NCBI RefSeq assembly: GCF_000186265.1
Contig: NC_014934.1
Coordinates: 2,418,001 to 2,482,000, forward strand
Length of the DNA stretch: 64,000 bases
Direction of reading: 5' to 3'
Source: Cellulophaga algicola DSM 14237
Lineage (GTDB): Bacteria; Bacteroidota; Bacteroidia; Flavobacteriales; Flavobacteriaceae
The notes beneath the pieces are model-generated. The model was not told the origin of the DNA. It was given only the letters and a program-made list of their open reading frames with translations, and did no database searches. Of the stretch, positions 59,633 through 64,000 are shown piece by piece. Each line of letters starts with the position of its first letter. Positions within the stretch are counted from its first letter, which is position 1. A program made the position numbers and the translations under genes.

Positions 59633-60808
59633 ATGATGATTATGAAAAACAAATTCGAAACAGAAGCTATAAGAACGCAAACAGAGCGCTCACAATTTCT
59701 AGAGCATTCTACGCCAATGTATGTAACCTCGAGCTTCGTATTTGAGGATGCTGAAGATATGCGCGCTTCATTTAGTGAGGAGAAAGAACGTAATATTTAT
59801 TCTAGGTACTCTAACCCAAATACCAATGAATTTATAGAGAAAGTATGTAAAATGGAAGGGGCAGAAGCTGGTTTTGCTTTTGCATCTGGTATGGCTGCCG
59901 TGTTTTCTACTTTTGCATCGCTATTGGATAGTGGAGACCATGTGGTTTCTGCTCGTAATATCTTTGGTTCTACGCATAGTTTATTCATGAACTTTTTACC
60001 CAAATGGAATATCACTTCAGATTATTTTGAAATAGATGATTTAGAGGGTATTGATAAATTAATAAAACCGACTACAAAATTTATCTATGCAGAGTCTCCT
60101 ACTAATCCGGGAGTAGATGTGTTAGACTTAGAAGAGTTGGGTAAAATCGCAAAAAAACATAATATACTTTTGATTATCGATAATTGTTTTGCAACCCCTT
60201 ACTTGCAGCAACCTATTAAGTTTGGTGCAGATTTAGTAATACATTCAGGGACAAAATTAATGGATGGTCAAGGTCGTGTATTGGCAGGGATAACGGTAGG
60301 GAGTGCAGAATTAATAGATAAAGTCTATCGTTTTTCTCGTATAACAGGGCCTGCGCTATCGCCTTTTAATGCTTGGGTAATTTCTAAAAGTTTAGAGACT
60401 CTTGCTGTTCGCGTAGATCGTCATTGCGAAAATGCATTAAAATTGGCAGAGTTTCTTGAAAATCACCCAAAAGTAAATTGGGTAAAATACCCTTTTTTAA
60501 AGTCACACCCCATGTATGAAGTGGCTAAAAAGCAAATGAAAGCTGGTGGTAGTATTGTTGCTTTTGAAGTTAAAGGCGGATTAGAAGCTGGAAGGAATTT
60601 TTTTGATGCTATTAAACTATTATCACTTTCTGCTAATTTAGGAGATGCAAGGAGTATAGTAACACACCCAGCATCTACAACACACAGTAAATTGACCACT
60701 GAAGAACGTGAGGCTGTAAATATAACAGATGGTACCGTGCGTGTTTCAGTTGGTTTAGAACATATTGATGATATAATAGCCGATATTAAACAGGCTTTAG
60801 AGCCTTAA
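59633..60808 (+). CDS. metZ: MetZ-like O-acylhomoserine sulfhydrylase
   Basis: The product has 391 residues. PLP-enzyme motifs are IYSRYSNPNTNEFIEKVCKMEGAEAGFAFASGMAAV, DHVVSARNIFGSTHSLF, LLIIDNCFATPYLQQPI, LVIHSGTKLMDGQGRVLAG (Schiff-base Lys at 208 from the first Met) and ARSIVTHPASTTHSKLT. The family is O-succinylhomoserine sulfhydrylase, though the MetX upstream suggests an acetyl or succinyl ester equally. It follows the fusion gene after 34 bases. ATG at 59633 has the best spacing to AGAAGAGGAA, but Met4 at 59642 is possible. Confidence 0.9.
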   Translation: MMIMKNKFETEAIRTQTERSQFLEHSTPMYVTSSFVFEDAEDMRASFSEEKERNIYSRYSNPNTNEFIEKVCKMEGAEAGFAFASGMAAVFSTFASLLDSGDHVVSARNIFGSTHSLFMNFLPKWNITSDYFEIDDLEGIDKLIKPTTKFIYAESPTNPGVDVLDLEELGKIAKKHNILLIIDNCFATPYLQQPIKFGADLVIHSGTKLMDGQGRVLAGITVGSAELIDKVYRFSRITGPALSPFNAWVISKSLETLAVRVDRHCENALKLAEFLENHPKVNWVKYPFLKSHPMYEVAKKQMKAGGSIVAFEVKGGLEAGRNFFDAIKLLSLSANLGDARSIVTHPASTTHSKLTTEEREAVNITDGTVRVSVGLEHIDDIIADIKQALEP

Positions 60809-60820
60809 AAAAGGATTACA

Positions 60821-60856
60821 AAAAAGCTTCTATAATTTTAATTATAGAAGCTTTTT
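60821..60856. terminator. Bidirectional terminator, 16-bp stem
   Basis: AAAAAGCTTCTATAAT (60821-60836) pairs perfectly with ATTATAGAAGCTTTTT (60841-60856) over a 4-base loop. It separates the methionine genes from the convergent sulfotransferase-like gene. Confidence 0.92.
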
Positions 60857-60872
60857 AATAGTGTTTCTAGAT

Positions 60873-62141
60873 TTATAAACCCAAAGCTAGTACTGCAGAG
60901 TCATCAATTGCGTAAGCATAGGCTCTCCAAACAGTCGTGTAATCTGTATTTTGCCATAACACTTCGCCACTAGCTGTTACTTCCCAAATAGTACCATCTC
61001 TCCCTTCGGCGATTAAAGTGTTTCCATTACTCATGCGTACGCCACTACCAAGGCCTGAACTATATAATTCAGCATCCGTAAAACTCCATACAACCTCAGG
61101 TTCGTTATCTTCTCCAGCAACAAGTTCATAAGGAGGATTCAATTCATATTCTACCACTTCAGACTGGTTATCATATATATCATTAGCATACACAATCATA
61201 TTTCCAGTTTCTATTAAATTAGGGTAGTGTACATTTTTTAAAGTTACCTCTCCCACATTGTCATATGCAAGAGGGTTGCCAAAACGATAGACTAAATCTC
61301 CGCCTAAATTATAATTTCCGCCAGTACTAGTGCTAGCTTCTTCTGTAGTTGTGCTATGATCTAAAACCCAAACTTCACTATAATTATTTACAGTAATGTA
61401 TAGGATATCATTAGTTTCATCTAGTGTAAGACCATTAAAATGCATTAGATCTCCATTTGCCTGACTGCTATTATAATTAATGTCTACTTTATTAGGATGG
61501 TCTACTACAACGCCAAAATTTTCTTTTGAGGCATCGTGGTTTTGAACCAAATGATCTGTAACATGCCATTCCCAGATAATTTCTTCGGTCAATGGATTCA
61601 TTTCTACAATAGCATCAGGGAAAATATCGTTATTTTCAGAAAAGCCTAACTCAGCGGCTTCACTCGCGGTTACTTTTTCCCATACAGGAAAAATGATATT
61701 CCCATTAGATAGGTATTCCACATCATGATGAGCCATATACTCATCACCAGAAGTATAGGAAACTTCCCAGTCAATAGATTGGTACGCATTTATTTTTCTA
61801 AACATACCGCCATATCCCCCAAAAGTTATTCCGGCATTATCGGCTTTAAGGCAAACAACTAAACTACCGTCGTCTAAAAGATTTACGTCATTACCTAAAC
61901 TCCTATCAAATTCCCAGCTAAATAATTGGTCTCCGTCATGGTTTATTAAATAAGCACCATTGCTATTTGTGTCGGCTACCAAAATATAAGAATTGGTATC
62001 AATAGATTCTTCTTCAGAAGTATTTTCATCTGTAGCGGAAGAGCTGGTTTCACTATCGCTGCTACAAGCGCTAAAAGTTATCAAAGCAGTAATTAATAAG
62101 GCTTGCAGTAAAATCTTTAAGTGGGTTCTTTTTTTCATCAT
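60873..62141 (-). CDS. Arylsulfotransferase-like lipoprotein
   Basis: The product has 422 residues. A lipoprotein signal ends in LITFSACSSDSE (lipobox FSAC), followed by a Ser/Glu-rich linker to about residue 50. The rest is a beta-propeller-like arylsulfotransferase family domain: YMAHHDVEYLSNGNIIFPVWE (His region), EIIWEWHVTDHLVQNHD, DLMHFNGLTLDETNDILYI, WVLDHST and GNTLIAEGRDGTIWEV. The active-site His of the family is plausibly in one of the H-containing motifs. It may move sulfate between phenolic compounds outside the inner membrane. It ends at a shared terminator; start may be Met1 or Met2. Confidence 0.85.
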   Translation of the reverse strand: MMKKRTHLKILLQALLITALITFSACSSDSETSSSATDENTSEEESIDTNSYILVADTNSNGAYLINHDGDQLFSWEFDRSLGNDVNLLDDGSLVVCLKADNAGITFGGYGGMFRKINAYQSIDWEVSYTSGDEYMAHHDVEYLSNGNIIFPVWEKVTASEAAELGFSENNDIFPDAIVEMNPLTEEIIWEWHVTDHLVQNHDASKENFGVVVDHPNKVDINYNSSQANGDLMHFNGLTLDETNDILYITVNNYSEVWVLDHSTTTEEASTSTGGNYNLGGDLVYRFGNPLAYDNVGEVTLKNVHYPNLIETGNMIVYANDIYDNQSEVVEYELNPPYELVAGEDNEPEVVWSFTDAELYSSGLGSGVRMSNGNTLIAEGRDGTIWEVTASGEVLWQNTDYTTVWRAYAYAIDDSAVLALGL

Positions 62142-62325
62142 CTCCGTATGTATTAATGTTCGTTTAAAATCTAACTCAAAAGTGGATATTAAATTTTGTC
62201 GTTTCTGTTCTATTCAGTGAATGACCGTTTTCTCTCAGTGAATTTTTATTTTTTAGAGGAATCAATGTGAGGAAGGTTTAATTAAGGAGCTTATAAATAG
62301 AAACACAACATTCTTTAATTTTATT

Positions 62326-62333
62326 TATCTTAG
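62326..62333 (+). promoter_or_regulatory. -7-like box at the Rrf2 start
   Basis: TATCTTAG is one base from TAnnTTTG and lies only 5 bases before the ATG, predicting a transcript that starts at or next to the start codon. Confidence 0.45.
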
Positions 62334-62338
62334 CAGCC

Positions 62339-62749
62339 ATGCTATCAAAAAAGACAAAATACGGATTAAAGGCGCTTACCTTCTTAGCGCAACAAGTAGA
62401 TAGGCAACCGGTACAAATTTCTGAAATAGCAAATGCTGAAAACATCTCTCAAAAGTTTTTAGAAACCATCTTATTATCGCTACGAAAAACTGGTTTTTTA
62501 GGAAGTAAAAAAGGTAAAGGTGGAGGGTATTATTTAATAAAAGATCCTGCGGAAATACAAATGGCTTCAGTGATGCGCGTTTTAGAAGGACCTATTTCTA
62601 TGGTGCCTTGCGTAAGTCTTAATTTCTATGAGAAATGTGATGATTGCCCGGATGAAGCTGCTTGTGGGGTTCATAAATTAATGCTTCAAGTACGTGATAG
62701 CAACCTAGAAATATATAGAAATACAAGCTTAGCAGATTTAATAGCTTAA
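62339..62749 (+). CDS. Rrf2-family transcriptional regulator
   Basis: The product has 136 residues. A winged-helix domain begins MLSKKTKYGLKALTFLAQQ, with ISEIANAENISQKFLETILLSLRKTGFLGSKKGKGGGYYLIKD (helix-turn-helix and wing). Cysteines follow in VSLNFYEKCDDCPDEAACG, the place where IscR-type members hold an Fe-S cluster; here the spacing is C-x2-C-x5-C plus an earlier C, so cofactor or ligand sensing is possible. Its position before sulfate-assimilation genes fits a CymR/CysR-like cysteine regulator. Confidence 0.9.
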   Translation: MLSKKTKYGLKALTFLAQQVDRQPVQISEIANAENISQKFLETILLSLRKTGFLGSKKGKGGGYYLIKDPAEIQMASVMRVLEGPISMVPCVSLNFYEKCDDCPDEAACGVHKLMLQVRDSNLEIYRNTSLADLIA

Positions 62750-62810
62750 TTTTAGTACTACTCCATTTTCATTATCAAATTGATAATAATTCTCTTCTTT
62801 TTTTAAAAAT

Positions 62811-62833
62811 CTACTAAAACTATAGGGTAAAGG
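62811..62833 (+). repeat. 23-bp direct repeat, copy 1 (candidate operator)
   Basis: CTACTAAAACTATAGGGTAA plus AGG. It matches the second copy at 62891-62913 in about 17 of 23 positions, 80 bases upstream of it and upstream of the -7 box. Confidence 0.65.
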
Positions 62834-62876
62834 TAATTTTAACGTTCTTTTGTCGACTTACTTAGGGAAATATTTT

Positions 62877-62884
62877 TATTTTTG
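62877..62884 (+). promoter_or_regulatory. -7 box of the sulfate-assimilation operon
   Basis: TATTTTTG matches TAnnTTTG, 43 bases before the DUF2061 ATG and 6 bases before the second repeat. Confidence 0.62.
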
Positions 62885-62890
62885 CTTACT

Positions 62891-62913
62891 CTATTAAATC
62901 GATAGGGTAATAG
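62891..62913 (+). repeat. 23-bp direct repeat, copy 2 (candidate operator)
   Basis: CTATTAAATCGATAGGGTAA plus TAG. The half-sites CTAT and ATAG form an inverted repeat with a 7-base spacer. It covers the expected transcription start, so a bound repressor would block initiation. Confidence 0.68.
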
Positions 62914-62926
62914 AAAAATTAATCTC

Positions 62927-63190
62927 ATGATTGCAGATCAATTGATTTTAGATAAAGAAAATACAAAGACGACGTATAAGGAAGATAGCAAATCTGAAGA
63001 TCCTAGAAGGAGCATCGTTAAGTCTATTAGTTGGAGAATTATTGGTACGATAGATACTGTGATTATTTCTTGGCTTGTGACAGGAACTTTAAAATTAGCT
63101 TTTTCAATAGGAGTTGTGGAGCTTTTTACAAAAATGATATTATATTTTTTCCATGAAAGAATGTGGAATAAGATTAAATGGGGCAAATAA
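62927..63190 (+). CDS. DUF2061 small membrane protein
   Basis: The product has 87 residues. The conserved DUF2061 core is SIVKSISWRIIGTIDTVIISWLVTG and GVVELFTKMILYFFHERMWNKIKWG, with two membrane segments. The family is frequently placed with cys genes of sulfate assimilation in Bacteroidota and proteobacteria, but its role is not established. It is first in the operon and just precedes cysH. Confidence 0.88.
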   Translation: MIADQLILDKENTKTTYKEDSKSEDPRRSIVKSISWRIIGTIDTVIISWLVTGTLKLAFSIGVVELFTKMILYFFHERMWNKIKWGK

Positions 63191-63198
63191 TTAAGAGT

Positions 63199-63822
63199 AT
63201 GGCTTTTACAGAAAACGATATACAAAAATGGAATACGGATTTTGCTTCGGCAAGTCCAGCAGAAATTATAGCATTTGCACTAACGCAAAATTCAAATGCC
63301 TTAGTGACTACTAATTTCAGACCTTACGAAGTGAATATTTTACATGCAGTTACGGCAGTAGATAATACGATTAAAGTTATTTGGTGCGATACAGGATATA
63401 ATACGCCAAATACGTATAAGCATGCAGAAGATTTAATTAAGCGTTTATCTCTTAATGTAAAATTATACGTGCCAAAGCAGACCTCATCACATAGAGATGC
63501 GGTTATGGGAATTCCTGGTATAGAAGATCCTAATCATGCAATTTTCACAGAACAGGTTAAGTTAGAACCTTTTGGTAGAGCAATGGCGGAGCATAAGCCA
63601 GAAGTTTGGTTTACAAACCTTAGAAAAGGACAAACTGCCCTGCGTAATTCTTTAGATATTTTTAGTGTAAGTAAAGATGGTGTTTTAAAGGTGAGTCCTT
63701 TTTACCACTGGACAGATGCGCAATTAGATGCATATCTAGAGGAAAATAAGCTGCCTAACGAGCATAAATATTTTGATCCAACCAAGGTGTTAGAAAACCG
63801 GGAGTGTGGATTACATACTTAG
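63199..63822 (+). CDS. cysH: Phosphoadenylylsulfate reductase (CysH)
   Basis: The product has 207 residues from MAFTENDIQKWN. PAPS-reductase motifs are NALVTTNFRPYEVNILHAV, VIWCDTGYNTPNTYKHAEDL, EVWFTNLRKGQTALRNSL, YHWTDAQLDAYLEEN and the C-terminal catalytic ECGLHT. It lacks the CC and CxxC pairs of the Fe-S APS-reductases, so it is the thioredoxin-dependent PAPS type by motif, though the true substrate needs testing. An in-frame ATG at 63178 overlaps the DUF2061 stop and is less likely. Followed by cysD. Confidence 0.93.
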   Translation: MAFTENDIQKWNTDFASASPAEIIAFALTQNSNALVTTNFRPYEVNILHAVTAVDNTIKVIWCDTGYNTPNTYKHAEDLIKRLSLNVKLYVPKQTSSHRDAVMGIPGIEDPNHAIFTEQVKLEPFGRAMAEHKPEVWFTNLRKGQTALRNSLDIFSVSKDGVLKVSPFYHWTDAQLDAYLEENKLPNEHKYFDPTKVLENRECGLHT

Positions 63823-63939
63823 AAACTAATTTTACTAAGTATAGCTATAAAATTAATAGTAAATACAAGATATTGAATCTTGTTGAAATTAAAAAAGATA
63901 TTGAATACGGTCATTGAGCGTAATCGAAATGAAGTTAAC

Positions 63940-64000
63940 ATGAAAGACACATCAGGCATAAATCCATTAGAAAACGAAGCAATTTACATCATTAGAGAGG
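63940..64000 (+). CDS. cysD: Sulfate adenylyltransferase subunit 2 (CysD), partial
   Basis: Only 20 residues are inside the window: MKDTSGINPLENEAIYIIRE. The LExEAIYIIRE start is typical of CysD, which with CysN makes APS from sulfate and ATP. The position after cysH fits. The rest is beyond the right edge, so certainty rests on this N-terminus and synteny. Confidence 0.75.
   Translation, partial: MKDTSGINPLENEAIYIIRE

Noticed and set aside
1-64000. CRISPR array, rRNA operon, integron, toxin-antitoxin or known defence system
   Set aside because: No regularly spaced repeats, rRNA sequence, integrase, transposase or defence-gene motifs were seen.

Overview
This window looks like part of a chromosome from a Bacteroidota bacterium of the family Flavobacteriaceae, probably marine and related to Cellulophaga, Maribacter or Zobellia; the genus cannot be fixed from sequence alone. 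The evidence is AT-rich DNA, many promoters of the Bacteroidota type with a TAnnTTTG -7 box, and lineage-typical families: GLPGLI protein, DUF5686, the type IX secretion protein PorG, a FolK/deoxynucleoside kinase fusion, a signal-peptide-bearing NupC, and secreted TonB_C-domain proteins. It is mostly core genome. I see no rRNA, insertion sequence, prophage, integron or CRISPR array.

Layout. 1-3.9 kb: an N-terminal piece of a zinc deacylase overlapping rimK, two PAP2 phosphatases, and tRNA-Leu(TAA) plus tRNA-Gly(GCC). 3.9-8.5 kb: mutS, a SpoU-type RNA methyltransferase and the folK-dNK fusion. 8.5-16.9 kb: sppA, a queuosine-precursor transporter, a large AsmA-like protein, a DUF2797 protein, a GH3-family adenylating enzyme and a small alpha/beta-hydrolase-like protein. 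16.9-20.4 kb: the proteostasis group tig-clpP-clpX, with a strong terminator inside the clpP leader. 20.4-22.4 kb: a small membrane protein, an esterase and pdxJ. 22.4-30.7 kb: the envelope cluster CBS protein-nadK-porG-uppS-bamA-ompH-ompH-murI. 30.7-36.3 kb: folA, a 2TM protein, an aminotransferase, a lone CBM48 protein, a tandem array of three secreted TonB_C proteins and thyA. 36.4-44.2 kb: a nucleoside transporter, a bifunctional nuclease, etfBA, pdhB and a DUF5686 protein. 44.3-49.1 kb: soluble pyrophosphatase, membrane pyrophosphatase (with an apparent 3' frameshift), an App1-family protein and a second deoxynucleoside kinase. 49.4-53.0 kb: a GLPGLI protein coupled to a TonB-dependent-receptor-like protein.

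53.0-60.9 kb is the methionine/SAM locus and the most interesting part. metK is preceded by a good match to a SAM-II riboswitch. About 1.5 kb downstream, metY and the genes after it follow a clear SAM-I (S-box) riboswitch. Between metY and a MetZ-like sulfhydrylase lies one 1128-residue protein joining a MetX-type homoserine acyltransferase, an aspartokinase and a homoserine dehydrogenase. 60.9-64 kb holds a secreted arylsulfotransferase-like lipoprotein, then an Rrf2 regulator and the start of the sulfate-assimilation operon (DUF2061-cysH-cysD), whose promoter lies between two copies of a 23-bp repeat. Sulfate reduction, homoserine activation, sulfhydrylation and SAM synthesis are therefore nearly contiguous over 11 kb.

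Other points of note are a perfect 28-bp operator-like palindrome upstream of etfB, a fossil duplication junction inside the TonB_C array, a bidirectional terminator written into the overlapping 3' ends of clpX and its convergent neighbour, and a 20-bp perfect inverted repeat after bamA. I did not find a clearly new multi-gene defence or mobile system.
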